From: Paracoccaceae bacterium
GTDB lineage: Bacteria; Pseudomonadota; Alphaproteobacteria; Rhodobacterales; Rhodobacteraceae
Length of the DNA: 64,000 nt
Direction of reading: 5' to 3'
Assembly (NCBI GenBank): GCA_017854585.1
Contig: JAFMHK010000011.1
Span: 30,229-94,228, forward strand
Part shown: one piece after another, positions 1-8,266 of the stretch
How positions within the stretch are numbered: the stretch's first letter is position 1
Layout: each line of letters opens with the position of its first letter
Notes under the pieces: generated by a model
Told to the model about the DNA's origin: nothing
What the model saw: the letters and a program-made list of their open reading frames with translations, nothing else
Database searches by the model: none
Made by a program: the position numbers and the translations under genes

Positions 1-90
1 GCCATCGTGCATCGCGCCGCCCGATCCCTGCCTTTCGGAAGACAATTCCGTGGTGCGGGACTTCCCGGTTATACAAGCGCTGGATCGCAT
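1..90 (-). CDS. N-terminus of an unidentified protein, cut by the window edge
   Basis: A minus-strand reading frame begins with ATG at 90 and stays open for 30 codons to the window edge. It is preceded by a strong ribosome binding site (GGAGG, about 4 bases before the ATG). The visible residues are rich in Ser, Thr and Gly with no recognisable domain. It would be transcribed away from the curli genes. The start is supported only by the ribosome binding site, so the call is tentative. Confidence 0.35.
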   Translation of the reverse strand, partial: MRSSACITGKSRTTELSSERQGSGGAMHDG

Positions 91-520
91 TGTGCCTCCA
101 GACGGAGCTGTGCTAGGCCACCCTGCGGTTCGCGCACAGATGCATTGCGCAGGCATGCCGCGCCAGATTGGTCGTGGCCGACCCGTTCCGGTCGCATTCG
201 CCCAAAATCCCGAACGTTTATACCAAAACCATAGGTGCCGGCCCGATATGGGCGTCAGCACGCGACATGACCTAACCATCCTGCGGCCTCGGGATGCAAA
301 TGTTCCATCTATCGGTGCTTCAGGTCAAATTCCCAACCAGCGTAACAATATGTCGGCAAATATAAACAGTGCGCAACATATGAAGTATTGCGCGGTCAAA
401 ATTGTAATTTTAGAGATATTTTCCAGAATGATCGCAGCGGCTCCGGAACGTAATGTTTGATTGTCGGACGGTGAAACCATCGCCCCGGCGGCAAACGAAA
501 TCTTAAACCTGGAGACTAAC

Positions 521-895
521 ATGAAAAAGACAATCACCTCCCTCGCAGTTGTCATGTCCCTCGTTTCTGGTGCGGCTTTCGCCCAGAACCTTTCGATTGT
601 TGAACAGCTGGGTCTGGGCAATGGTCAGTTGACGAACCAGTCCGGCTCCAACTTCTCGTTCACCGGTCAGGTTGGTGCGTTCAACGGCAGCATCACCGAC
701 CAGTATGGATCGGGGAACGTGGCGGGCACTGCCCAGCTGGGTATTGGCAACGGATCTCTGACCGCACAGGCAGGCCACTTCAACCTGTCTGAGACACTTC
801 AAGCTGGCGTTGGCCATCAGGCTGTGACCGGTCAGCTGGGTGTCGGTAACGTCTCGGTCACTGTGCAATCCGATGCGGTGAACCCCCATAACTGA
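521..895 (+). CDS. Curlin-repeat protein (CsgA/CsgB-like amyloid subunit)
   Basis: Secreted subunit of curli-like amyloid fibres. Of 124 residues, about the first 21 form a Sec signal peptide (Lys-Lys, hydrophobic core, cleavage after AAFA). The rest consists of curlin-type repeats with regularly spaced Gln and Asn (pattern Q-x-G-x-x-N), for example QLGLGNGQ, QVGAFNGS, QYGSGNVA, QLGIGNGS and QLGVGNVS, roughly five units. The ATG at 521 is preferred over upstream in-frame starts because it follows a GGAG site and places the signal peptide at the N-terminus. A second curlin gene and a CsgH-like gene follow on the same strand. The secretion genes csgE, csgF and csgG are not in the window. Which of the two curlins is nucleator and which is major subunit cannot be told from sequence alone. 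Confidence 0.85.
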   Translation: MKKTITSLAVVMSLVSGAAFAQNLSIVEQLGLGNGQLTNQSGSNFSFTGQVGAFNGSITDQYGSGNVAGTAQLGIGNGSLTAQAGHFNLSETLQAGVGHQAVTGQLGVGNVSVTVQSDAVNPHN

Positions 896-967
896 TGCGA
901 TCGATTTGCCTTGATCCGTCCCCCATTCGTCGCGGGTGTTGCTGCCCCGATACGCGCGACGAACCGG

Positions 968-1000
968 CTGGTGCCGACCTTGCCAAAAGGCCGGCACCAG
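968..1000. promoter_or_regulatory. Intercistronic hairpin between the two curlin genes
   Basis: A perfect 9-bp inverted repeat (CTGGTGCCG / CGGCACCAG) with a 15-nt loop lies between the curlin genes. No T-run follows, so it is more likely an mRNA-stabilising or processing hairpin than a full terminator. Such a structure could make subunit levels unequal (inference). Confidence 0.45.
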
Positions 1001-1089
1001 CACGTCACGTTCAATAGGCCCAACCAGATTGGTGTTCTTCCTGAATGACGGTCCGTTGTGCCGACCAACTCACTCAAGCAGGAGATTGT

Positions 1090-1452
1090 ATGATGAAGAT
1101 ATTGTTGATGACGTGCGCGGTTGTCGCTGTTGCATCCGCTGCCAGTGCGCAAAATCGGATTGATGTTCGACAGATCGGCATTGGCAATATGCAGGCGACA
1201 ATTCAGTCCGGCCGGAATGCTGCGACGATAACGCAGTTTGGCAGCGGAAACGAAGTCCAACTGGAACAGAACGGTGACGCAAACGTAGCCGGCATTGCCC
1301 AGATCGGCGAAGGCCTCACCCGAAGTGTCGTTCAAGATGGTGATCGGCTGGGATACGGAAGCATCCAGGCCACCAGCCCGTTGACGGGATCGTTTTCCCG
1401 AACCGGAGGCAACTCGTTCACATCCACGACAGGTCAACTGGACGTTGAGTAG
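1090..1452 (+). CDS. Second curlin-repeat protein (CsgB/CsgA-like)
   Basis: Secreted curli-like subunit of 120 residues. The signal peptide spans about residues 1-20 (MMKILLMTCAVV..., cleavage after ASAQ or SAASA). Two to three curlin units follow, QIGIGNMQ, QFGSGNEV and QIGEGLTR, and the C-terminal third is rich in Ser, Thr and Gly and lacks the Gln/Asn spacing. Fewer perfect repeats plus a divergent tail would suit a nucleator-type subunit, but this is inference. The start is fixed by AGGAGA six bases before ATG 1090. The gene lies about 195 bases after the first curlin and 75 bases before the CsgH-like gene, probably as one operon. Confidence 0.8.
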   Translation: MMKILLMTCAVVAVASAASAQNRIDVRQIGIGNMQATIQSGRNAATITQFGSGNEVQLEQNGDANVAGIAQIGEGLTRSVVQDGDRLGYGSIQATSPLTGSFSRTGGNSFTSTTGQLDVE

Positions 1453-1527
1453 CGGTCGCGCCGGAAATGCTTGCCAGACCGCGGATGCTTCCGATTTTCG
1501 CGACCTCAAGACAAGCCAAGGAGGCGA

Positions 1528-2013
1528 ATGATGATAGCACATCCTATCTGTGGCCAGCAGGCTCGTTCGGCACGACGCAAGCCTCTGGCATTCGCAGCCC
1601 TGATTTTTGGCGTCGCCGGATCCTGTTTGCCAGAGGAGGCTCACGCAATGCCACTTCAGCGCTACCCTTCCGTGATCGCGGGCGATGTCCTTAATCAGAC
1701 AGATGTCCAGACCCCATCCGGCGGCAATTTGCACTGCGAAATTCGCGGTCGGATGGAGTCTGGCCTTCTGAATCTCCAAGGTGTCGTCTTGGCCGATGAC
1801 GCCTTTACCGGCAGCTATAGTTTCAATCTGATCAATCGCGGATCGTCCGGCAGTTCCAGCACGGCACAGCGTGGAACATTCACCCTGACCCCGAACGAGG
1901 AAAAGGTCGTCGGCATGATCACGGTGAACGTGATGGAAGGAAACACATACTATGCGCTGCTGCAGGTGATGGCCGATGACAGCGACATGATCTGTGACTT
2001 CACTTTTGGCTAG
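1528..2013 (+). CDS. csgH: CsgH-like curli assembly chaperone
   Basis: Predicted periplasmic inhibitor of premature amyloid formation, the alphaproteobacterial functional counterpart of CsgC. The 161-residue product has a long basic N-terminus and a hydrophobic export segment (about 20-37, ending near EEAHA). The mature domain has two Cys (LHCEI and MICDF) flanking an immunoglobulin-like beta segment with GSYSFNL and a GTFTLTPNEEK stretch, as in CsgH. ATG 1528 follows AAGGAGG at 1518-1524. It sits directly after the two curlin genes and converges on the outer-membrane-protein gene 31 bases away. The family assignment comes from residue pattern and context. Confidence 0.7.
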   Translation: MMIAHPICGQQARSARRKPLAFAALIFGVAGSCLPEEAHAMPLQRYPSVIAGDVLNQTDVQTPSGGNLHCEIRGRMESGLLNLQGVVLADDAFTGSYSFNLINRGSSGSSSTAQRGTFTLTPNEEKVVGMITVNVMEGNTYYALLQVMADDSDMICDFTFG

Positions 2014-2044
2014 GTGACAAAGGCGAATTCAAAGGCCATGCGTT

Positions 2045-3319
2045 TCAGAACCGCCAGACCAGCGAGATGGACACACCCCAATTGCGCAGATCGCCATATC
2101 TGATCTCGAAATCCTGATTTGTTGCGCCCGACACCGCCAGCGAGGCATCGTTGCCATCGGCTGAAACAACCGGTGACACGGACGCGATATTCCGACGCGC
2201 AAGATACGGTATTCCGGTGGTCGCCTGCGAATAAAGGGTCATAGAAAGCACGGCGCCCGGCGCCAACTGCCGCGAAAGCCCGACAGAAACCCGCCCCATG
2301 CGGGCGATGTTCGTGTCGTGGCCGTGCGGGCCTGCGATATTCTGTACCTGTTGCAGACCCAATGCGACCGCTTCAGACGAGGAATAGCGCGACCGACCCT
2401 GAGCCGCGCCAATATCGGCCCCAAGCGAAACACGCCATCCATCAGACAACGGCCACGAAAGCCCGAGACCAACTGACAGCCCTGTCAGATTGGTGCGCAG
2501 ATCTGTTCTCTGGCTGATCGACAGGGCTGGTGTGGCCGGATCGGCGGCAAAACCATCGGCCACGGAAATTGTCTGCGACAGGTCGGTCAGCCTGCCGAAA
2601 GATTGCAGCACCAGACCGCCGCGCGGAACGAGGGTCAAGCCATTCGCCAGCGGCACGACCGTACTGAGCCTGACCGACCCGTCGGTAAATTCAACCCGGT
2701 CACGACGCGCGGATATGACCTCTGTTCCGGGCGAATTGCCGTTGGCGATGACGACAGCCCCGCTTTCGTCAAATATCGCGCCCAAGGCCCCCGCAATTGC
2801 CCCGGAACCATCGGTGACGACCGATGTAAACAACCCGCCCGCATCCGTCGGCGTGAAGGCAAAAACCGATGTCTGCCCCCCCGGCGGCGAAAACGTCGTG
2901 CTGGAGATGCTGCCGTCATCACCGCTGCCGTCGGTCAGGTTGACGATCGACGTCGCATAGGCCCCCGTGCCGTCTGTGAACGTGTTCAGCGACAAATCGC
3001 CAATCGGGCTGACGCGCGTGGCGAAAACATACGGGGTTTCGGTGATCAGGGATTGGGCGGTCTGGCTGCGGCTTTGGCCACGCAAGGTCGACAGGCCAAA
3101 TTCCAGAAACACCGGGCGCTCGTCGTCGCCGCCCACACGTATCGCGCCCCCCACGCCAAACGTCTCGCCCCAGACGCCGGGCTGACCGGTTTGCGATACA
3201 TAGCCCGCGCCAACGCCCGCGCTCAGCGCGCGAAACGGGCTGGACACTTGGGCGCTATTGTCCTGCGCAAACGCGCATTGCCCCCAAAGGACCAATACAA
3301 CAAGGTTCAAGACCTTCAT
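2045..3319 (-). CDS. Outer-membrane beta-barrel protein of unknown function
   Basis: 424 residues with a signal peptide (about 1-18, ending CAFAQ). Many alternating hydrophobic/polar strands rich in Gly, Ser and Thr follow, and the chain ends in a terminal Phe after a strand (SLVWRF), the usual signal for BAM-dependent outer-membrane insertion. A central region (about 95-230) is Thr/Ser/Asp rich and may form extended loops. The gene starts 20 bases after the LuxR-type gene on the same strand, with GGGAGGG before the ATG, so the two are probably one operon. It converges on the curli genes. A role in curli secretion or adhesion is only suggested by position; it does not resemble CsgG, which is a lipoprotein. 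Confidence 0.65.
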   Translation of the reverse strand: MKVLNLVVLVLWGQCAFAQDNSAQVSSPFRALSAGVGAGYVSQTGQPGVWGETFGVGGAIRVGGDDERPVFLEFGLSTLRGQSRSQTAQSLITETPYVFATRVSPIGDLSLNTFTDGTGAYATSIVNLTDGSGDDGSISSTTFSPPGGQTSVFAFTPTDAGGLFTSVVTDGSGAIAGALGAIFDESGAVVIANGNSPGTEVISARRDRVEFTDGSVRLSTVVPLANGLTLVPRGGLVLQSFGRLTDLSQTISVADGFAADPATPALSISQRTDLRTNLTGLSVGLGLSWPLSDGWRVSLGADIGAAQGRSRYSSSEAVALGLQQVQNIAGPHGHDTNIARMGRVSVGLSRQLAPGAVLSMTLYSQATTGIPYLARRNIASVSPVVSADGNDASLAVSGATNQDFEIRYGDLRNWGVSISLVWRF

Positions 3320-3339
3320 AACGCCCTCCCCGACGGCGT

Positions 3340-4503
3340 TCAGAAATTCGGATTAACTGCTAACTTCGTCAATAGAGAAATCAATTGCGACTGTCGTGAC
3401 GTCGACGTCTTTTTCATGATCGAACTTAACTGATTACGCAATGTCTGCTTTGATACGCCAGCACCGTAGGCGATCGTGCTTACCGTGTCACCTTGCAGCA
3501 GTTTTCGGGCAAGTTCGCATTCGGCATTCGAAAGCCGAAAGGTCCGCCATAGGGTTTCAGGCGACAGGTCCAGTTCCTCATCCATGTCCTGAATGATCAA
3601 CGCGATCTGCTCGCCACCCGATTCGAACCTGCCCACCGGAAAGGCCCGGTGCGGCTTTGAATCGCCCAGTTTTGCCAACGCCACGAACACATGCCGTGAC
3701 CGGTCCCCATTCCACAACGTGATGACGTCCGACATCTTGCGCGATCCCGTCGTGAGGGCATGCAGCGCCGATCTGAACGTCGCCTCGGATTCCAGATCCA
3801 TGGCATGAAACTGTCTTTCAGCGCTGATAAAGAACGAGTCCATCTTGTTGGCCAGCGTTTCAGCCCGACGGTTCATGTTCCTGACGCGGTTGTCCGATGA
3901 AATGATGATGACCGGCAAACTGGACAGCGCAAGCAACGACGTGGTCATGCCGCCTTCAATGGGGAATTCGCTGCGCAATTTCATGATCTGCTCGCCCAAC
4001 AACAGGTGGGGCGACAATACTTTCAGCAAATCGGTGGCGGTGCGGCGCAACCGAGGCTCGCTTGCGGCCTGAAAATGGACCTCGAGCACCAGTTGACGCG
4101 TGCCATTGCGATAAAGGACAAGCCCCGTCGCCAGCTTGTGATCGCCAAGCATGCCGAACCATTCCTTGTGTTTCGGCCACGCACGGAAATCGTTCACGCC
4201 CATCAGGTCGCTGTCTTGATAGATCGCACCGACCGGCTGTCGCCATTGCGCCGCCAGCCACGGATTGTCGACCATCAGGTTGTTGACGTGCAAGACCGCC
4301 GCCTCCGTGCAGAGGCCGCGATGCAAAAGAAAGTTCTTCTTGTGGTCCTCGGTATCGGCACCAAAGATGGTCACCGGCGTGTCACCCAAGATCCCGGTCA
4401 CGGATTGCAGGACGCAATCCAGAAAGTCGCCCTCTAGGGCTGACCGATAGATCTTCTCTATCAACTCGGACGTGATGACCTCTTGGATCAGCTGATTGCT
4501 CAT
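3340..4503 (-). CDS. LuxR-family transcriptional regulator
   Basis: 387 residues. The C-terminal ~65 residues form a LuxR/FixJ-type winged helix-turn-helix (from LSNAECELARKLLQGDTV through SKQTLRNQLSSIMKK). The N-terminal ~300 residues look like a PAS/GAF-like sensor region with no recognisable acyl-homoserine-lactone pocket. The start at 4503 is preferred over one 12 codons upstream because GGAAAGGACA precedes it. It lies upstream of and probably co-transcribed with an outer-membrane protein gene, facing the curli locus; a CsgD-like role is possible but not shown. A perfect 20-bp palindrome 15 bases before the start suggests autoregulation. Confidence 0.75.
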   Translation of the reverse strand: MSNQLIQEVITSELIEKIYRSALEGDFLDCVLQSVTGILGDTPVTIFGADTEDHKKNFLLHRGLCTEAAVLHVNNLMVDNPWLAAQWRQPVGAIYQDSDLMGVNDFRAWPKHKEWFGMLGDHKLATGLVLYRNGTRQLVLEVHFQAASEPRLRRTATDLLKVLSPHLLLGEQIMKLRSEFPIEGGMTTSLLALSSLPVIIISSDNRVRNMNRRAETLANKMDSFFISAERQFHAMDLESEATFRSALHALTTGSRKMSDVITLWNGDRSRHVFVALAKLGDSKPHRAFPVGRFESGGEQIALIIQDMDEELDLSPETLWRTFRLSNAECELARKLLQGDTVSTIAYGAGVSKQTLRNQLSSIMKKTSTSRQSQLISLLTKLAVNPNF

Positions 4504-4517
4504 TGTCCTTTCCCCCC

Positions 4518-4537
4518 GAGTTCCGAAACTGGAACTC
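4518..4537. promoter_or_regulatory. 20-bp palindrome upstream of the LuxR-type gene
   Basis: GAGTTCC-N6-GGAACTC is a perfect inverted repeat with the 20-bp length and symmetry typical of LuxR-family dimer sites. It lies 15 bases upstream of the regulator start codon. Binding there would overlap the leader or promoter and points to feedback control (inference). Confidence 0.5.
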
Positions 4538-4726
4538 ACGCCGTAAAGTCCGATTGCATGCGTCAGTAAGGATCACAGTTGGGGTCGCGCGCGCCGCATT
4601 CAGGGTACTGCCAAGGCCCTGCAGGACGGGAATTATCTATCGTAATTGCGATTGATGCAGATCGCCCGAAGCGCGGTTTGCGCACAGGTGAAAGAGGCGT
4701 CGGCCCCTTGTTCTTGCCGAAAAATC

Positions 4727-4747
4727 GTCGGGCAAAAGATGCCCGAC
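4727..4747 (-). terminator. Rho-independent terminator (minus strand)
   Basis: A perfect 8-bp stem (GTCGGGCA / TGCCCGAC) with a 5-nt loop is followed on the minus strand by GATTTTTC. The T-run exists only on that strand. No long gene precedes it, so it ends a short transcript starting near 5000. Confidence 0.6.
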
Positions 4748-4879
4748 CGTCTTGCGCGCAGGCTGCGCGCACCATCCCGGGGCAAGCTGTTCCATGTCCC
4801 CGGTCTTGATCTGTCTGTGCAGTGCCCCCTCTAGGCCCGCGTCGCAACGGCATACCCAATTTGATAACCCTTATCCGTA

Positions 4880-4945
4880 TCACCAAGGCTGCGGATTGGC
4901 CCGATTGCCGGGTGGTGCGCACCGCAGCGCATATCCTTTGTTCAT
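4880..4945 (-). CDS. Possible 21-residue leader peptide or small-RNA-embedded ORF
   Basis: An ORF of 21 codons starts at ATG 4945 and is preceded by CCTAGGAGGGCATT, an unusually strong ribosome binding site. The peptide is basic and Pro/Gly rich with one Cys and has no known family. A second open stretch in the next frame encodes LGDTDKGYQIGYAVATRA up to a stop near 4830, so a longer product would need a frameshift. The unit lies between a FnrL-like box upstream and an intrinsic terminator downstream. It may be a small protein, a leader peptide or part of an oxygen-controlled small RNA. Confidence 0.35.
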   Translation of the reverse strand: MNKGYALRCAPPGNRANPQPW

Positions 4946-5042
4946 AATGCCCTCCTAGGTACTCCACTTCTTGTGACGAATGAAAATCTAGTTCGGCCAA
5001 TTGGCGTTTGTCACAAAGGTAATCAGCGCCAGTGGGCTTGTC

Positions 5043-5056
5043 TTGATCTTGGTCAA
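5043..5056 (-). promoter_or_regulatory. FnrL/FNR-type binding site
   Basis: On the minus strand the site reads TTGACCAAGATCAA, which fits the FNR/FnrL consensus TTGAT-N4-ATCAA with one mismatch and the TTGAC variant seen in Rhodobacter. It lies about 100 bases upstream of the short ORF with the strong ribosome binding site, so it could drive an oxygen-responsive transcript toward the terminator at 4727. Confidence 0.45.
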
Positions 5057-5196
5057 TCATCACTGCACTTGATGAAGGGATGCGTGCGGATCGATCGGAA
5101 ATAGCCGACGAATTGACCTGAACTCCGTCGGCCTAACTGTTTGATCTATCACATGAACCGGGCATCCGGCGGGCAGGGCGGTGTCGCGGCGGCGTA

Positions 5197-5407
5197 TGTT
5201 AGAAAAATTTGCACTCGCGGCCGAAGGCCTGCGACATTTGTCTGACGCCGCGTCGGGCGACCAACAGGCGCCTTGGTCATCACCGCCGCGCTCTTGGTCA
5301 CGGCGACGGCCATCTTGATGGAACCGCGCCGCCCTCAAGCGGCACGGTTTGTGGGGCCATTCCGCCCCGCTGCCGGCTGCCCGGTGGTGACCGGGCGTGG
5401 CGCCTAG
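5197..5407 (+). pseudogene. Possible frameshifted remnant of a small membrane protein
   Basis: An ATG frame at 5197 reads MLEKFALAAEGLRHLSDAAS before losing sense. The next frame, open from 5246 to the stop at 5405-5407, encodes a plausible transmembrane stretch (ALVITAALLVTATAILM) and a Pro/Arg tail. Joining them needs a single shift near 5265. There is no clear ribosome binding site, so this may be chance. The rest of 5060-5400 shows nothing else recognisable. Confidence 0.15.
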
Positions 5408-6396
5408 CCTGCGATGGGTTCGGCCAGCCGGACCGCCGTCTTGGTCCGCCACAGCCGCCGCGACGGCATGATCAACACGGTCACGGGATGAGGCGCGCGG
5501 ATCTCGGTCGGACCGTCGTGGCCGATCAATGTCCCCTCGGGAAGGTGTTCCAGACCGGTCCATTCCTGCGCGAACTTGAAATCGTCGGTTTCGATGGTCA
5601 CGGCGCGCGACACCTGAAAGAACTGCATCGGCGCGGGTGCGGGTTGGCGGGCCATCCAATCGGCTGCAAAATCGGCGTTGACCGCGCCGGTCGCGATCAA
5701 GAACCGGATCGCCGTTTCCAACGCCACATCCGCCGATGCCGCCTCCCAATGTTGGCCGCATTCAATCAGCATGGCGTTGCGGGGGGATGCGGGGTCTGCA
5801 AACCCGCCATAATCGCGCATCCGCAGGCCTTCGGAATGGCCTTGGTCATTGATCACAAGCGGCGGGCACCCGACCTGACGCGCAAGTTCGCGCCCCTTCG
5901 GCAGCAATCCCGCCATCGCCAGCGCGGCGGCCTTGCTCTGCATCGAATGGATATCAAGGAGCAGATCCACGGTATCAAGCCACGGGCGCACTTCGCGGGC
6001 GCGGCGCAACTCCTCGGTCATGGGGCGGTCGGGATCGTCAAGCGTGGACTCCGCCCACAGCCGGTTGAAATCCTCGTCGACCCACCGCGAGGCGTCCGGC
6101 ACCTCGGGGGTGAAGGTCTCATAGGCGGCCACGTTCATGAAGGCGAAGGACAGTTTGCCAGCCACCGGGCGGGTATCGCGTGTCATCAGCCATTCAAGCG
6201 CCAGCGCGCCGCACGGCTCGTTTCCGTGCACGATCGCGGTGATTGCCACATGGGGCCCGGGCTTTCCGCTGTCGAAGGTCCAGATATAGGGGATGCCATC
6301 GGTTCCCTTGGCGTATGGCGTCAGATCCGGCTGGGACAGTTCCACGGGATATGGGTTGGGCAGGCCGGTGGCCGATCCGGAGTGCGGCTTGGTCAT
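5404..6396 (-). CDS. Succinylglutamate desuccinylase / aspartoacylase family deacylase
   Basis: Zinc-dependent M14-like hydrolase expected to remove an acyl group from an N-acyl amino acid. The 330-residue product has the AIVHGNEPCG motif (zinc His and Glu), a DEDFNRLW segment (Asn-Arg substrate contact), LDIHSMQSK (third zinc ligand) and a later IECGQHW (catalytic Glu), in the order seen in AstE/AspA proteins. ATG 6396 is used because it overlaps the upstream stop as ATGA. It is the last gene of the operon with the N-formylglutamate amidohydrolase and the peptide ABC transporter, which suggests import and deacylation of N-acyl amino acids or peptides. The exact substrate is unknown. Confidence 0.8.
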   Translation of the reverse strand: MTKPHSGSATGLPNPYPVELSQPDLTPYAKGTDGIPYIWTFDSGKPGPHVAITAIVHGNEPCGALALEWLMTRDTRPVAGKLSFAFMNVAAYETFTPEVPDASRWVDEDFNRLWAESTLDDPDRPMTEELRRAREVRPWLDTVDLLLDIHSMQSKAAALAMAGLLPKGRELARQVGCPPLVINDQGHSEGLRMRDYGGFADPASPRNAMLIECGQHWEAASADVALETAIRFLIATGAVNADFAADWMARQPAPAPMQFFQVSRAVTIETDDFKFAQEWTGLEHLPEGTLIGHDGPTEIRAPHPVTVLIMPSRRLWRTKTAVRLAEPIAG

Positions 6397-7271
6397 AGCG
6401 GTACGGTCCTCGTCATCTGTGTTGCGGTATAGTCGGAAAGTTGTTGGGCAAGGGCGCTGAAACACGCCTTCAGCGCCGGATATCCCGCGTTCGGCGCGCG
6501 CGTCGCCTCATCCATGTAAAGCTTGCGGTTCACCTCGATCTGCAGCGAATGGCGGCCCCGCGCGGGATCGCCATTGGCGCGGATCAATTCCATTCCCTTG
6601 TAGGGATCGTTGACCGCCACCGAATACCCCTGCGCGGTCAGGAAGGTCTGCACGCAGTCGGTCAGGCCCGGCTCGCAGGCCGCGCCATCCAGATCGCCCA
6701 GCACGAAATCAGGCCGGGGCGTGCCGCGTGTCTGTGTCGACATGGCCGAGGCGACCTCTTGCATCGAATGACAATCGATATGCCAGACAGCGCCCCAGCG
6801 GGCATGGCTGTCATCCAGCAGCGCGCGCAGGCGCGTCTGATAGGGGCGGTGATAACGCGCGACACGGGCCGCGACCTCATCTGCCGTCAGGCGGCGGGTG
6901 TAAAGCGGCCCACCGGCGGGGGGCACGCGCGTCCAGCACAGGCCGATCCCAAGGCTGCTCTTGACCGTCGGGTTCAGCGCGCCGGGGTAGGGGCCGTCGA
7001 TCTGATCGGGGTCCATGTCGTCGGGGGCGCGGTTGGCATCGACATAGGAGCGGGGGAAATGCGCCTCCAGCAACACCGCACCTGCCGCAACCGCACCGGC
7101 CCAAAGGTCGGCGACATGCGTGTCCTCGGCATGGCGCAGGGTTTGCGGGTCGGCGGCATGGTCGAAATCCGCCGGATACAACGTGCCCGAATGGGGGCTG
7201 TCGAACACCAGCGGCACGCGCTGGCTGTCGGCGCCACTGACGCTCAGAACGCCCGGAACGGTCTGCGTCAT
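6393..7271 (-). CDS. N-formylglutamate amidohydrolase family protein
   Basis: Hydrolase of the HutG-like N-formylglutamate deformylase family, 292 residues. Family features include FDSPHSGTLYP near the N-terminus, VDANRAPDDMDP, HIDCHSMQE (metal-site His residues) and IEVNRKLYMDE near the C-terminus. Start and stop overlap both neighbours as ATGA, so translation is coupled to the ABC ATPase upstream and the AstE-like gene downstream. No other histidine-degradation genes are present, so the substrate may be a formyl- or acyl-amino acid delivered by the transporter rather than a His-pathway intermediate. Confidence 0.85.
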   Translation of the reverse strand: MTQTVPGVLSVSGADSQRVPLVFDSPHSGTLYPADFDHAADPQTLRHAEDTHVADLWAGAVAAGAVLLEAHFPRSYVDANRAPDDMDPDQIDGPYPGALNPTVKSSLGIGLCWTRVPPAGGPLYTRRLTADEVAARVARYHRPYQTRLRALLDDSHARWGAVWHIDCHSMQEVASAMSTQTRGTPRPDFVLGDLDGAACEPGLTDCVQTFLTAQGYSVAVNDPYKGMELIRANGDPARGRHSLQIEVNRKLYMDEATRAPNAGYPALKACFSALAQQLSDYTATQMTRTVPL

Positions 7272-8266
7272 GCCACACCCCCATCATGCAGGTGGCACGC
7301 AACGCCGTGCGCGTGGTCTTGGATTGTGCGCGGCGCCTCGCGCTGGCAGCGCGGGCCGGCCATGGGGCAGCGGGGGTGGAAATGGCAGCCCGGCGGCGGG
7401 TTCAAGGGCGATGGTATCTCGCCCTTGACCGTGCGGAACGCCTGCCGCCCGGCCCCAAGACGCGGCACCTGATCCAGCAGTGCCTGCGTGTAGGGATGGC
7501 GCGGCGCGTCAAACAGCGCATCGGTGGGCGCAATCTCGACGATCCGGCCCAGATACATCACCACCACCCGGTCGGCGATATGTTCCACCACCCCCAGATC
7601 ATGGCTGATGAACAGGTAAGTCAGGTCCAGATCGCGGCGCAAATCCTGAAACAGGTTGATCACCTGCGCCTGAATCGACACGTCCAGCGCCGCGATGCTT
7701 TCGTCGCAGATCAGGAACTCGGGCTGCACCGCCAACGCGCGCGCGATGCCGATGCGCTGACGCTGGCCGCCCGACATCTGATGCGGGTATCGCTGAGCAA
7801 AGGCCGGGTCCAGCCCCACCTTCTTCAGCAGGCCATCGACATAGTCGGACATCTCCCGGCGGGTGGTCAGGCCGTGGTAGACCGCCGCCTCGCCGATAAT
7901 TTCGTTCACCTTCATTCGCGGGTTCAGCGACGACATCGGGTCCTGAAAGATCATCTGGATCCGCAACCGCTTGTCGCGCGCCGCGGCACTGGCGGCATCG
8001 GTGATATCGACGCCTTCGAACCGGATTTCCCCGTCGCTGACCGGCAAAAGGCCCGCCACCATGCGCCCCAGCGTGGACTTGCCACAGCCGGATTCGCCCA
8101 CCAATCCCACGACCTCGCCGCGCGCAATCGAAAAGCTGGCGGTGTCGACGGCATTGACGCAGGTTTCCTTCAGATCGGCGCCCAGACGGCGCGCCAGCCG
8201 TTCCACCCCGTCGAGTTTCTTTTCAAAGCGGCGCGAAACGCCGTCAAGGTCCAGCATTGCGGTCAT
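7268..8266 (-). CDS. Oligopeptide/dipeptide ABC transporter ATPase (DppF/OppF type)
   Basis: Second ATPase of a peptide importer, 332 residues. Visible are Walker A (GESGCGKST), the signature MSGGQRQRIGIARAL, Walker B (FLICDESIAALD), the H-loop (ISHDLGVV), and the C-terminal OppF-type tail with Cys near CHFHPRCPMAG that may bind an iron-sulfur cluster in this family. The upstream in-frame extension is rejected because ATG 8266 overlaps the preceding stop as ATGA and removes a low-complexity Arg-rich stretch. Part of the coupled operon dppB-C-D-F-hutG-like-astE-like. Confidence 0.9.
   Translation of the reverse strand: MTAMLDLDGVSRRFEKKLDGVERLARRLGADLKETCVNAVDTASFSIARGEVVGLVGESGCGKSTLGRMVAGLLPVSDGEIRFEGVDITDAASAAARDKRLRIQMIFQDPMSSLNPRMKVNEIIGEAAVYHGLTTRREMSDYVDGLLKKVGLDPAFAQRYPHQMSGGQRQRIGIARALAVQPEFLICDESIAALDVSIQAQVINLFQDLRRDLDLTYLFISHDLGVVEHIADRVVVMYLGRIVEIAPTDALFDAPRHPYTQALLDQVPRLGAGRQAFRTVKGEIPSPLNPPPGCHFHPRCPMAGPRCQREAPRTIQDHAHGVACHLHDGGVA

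Noticed and set aside
2603..3433. 276-codon plus-strand ORF opposite the outer-membrane protein gene
   Set aside because: Lies antisense to a gene with signal peptide, barrel strands and C-terminal Phe; its own composition is Arg-rich shadow sequence.
4563..5063. 166-codon minus-strand ORF across the intergenic region
   Set aside because: Composition is unlike a protein, it runs through the FnrL-like box, the strong ribosome binding site and an intrinsic terminator, and it has no recognisable domain.
5060..5761. Arg-rich 233-codon minus-strand ORF
   Set aside because: Mostly overlaps the AstE-like gene in another frame and has typical GC-shadow composition.
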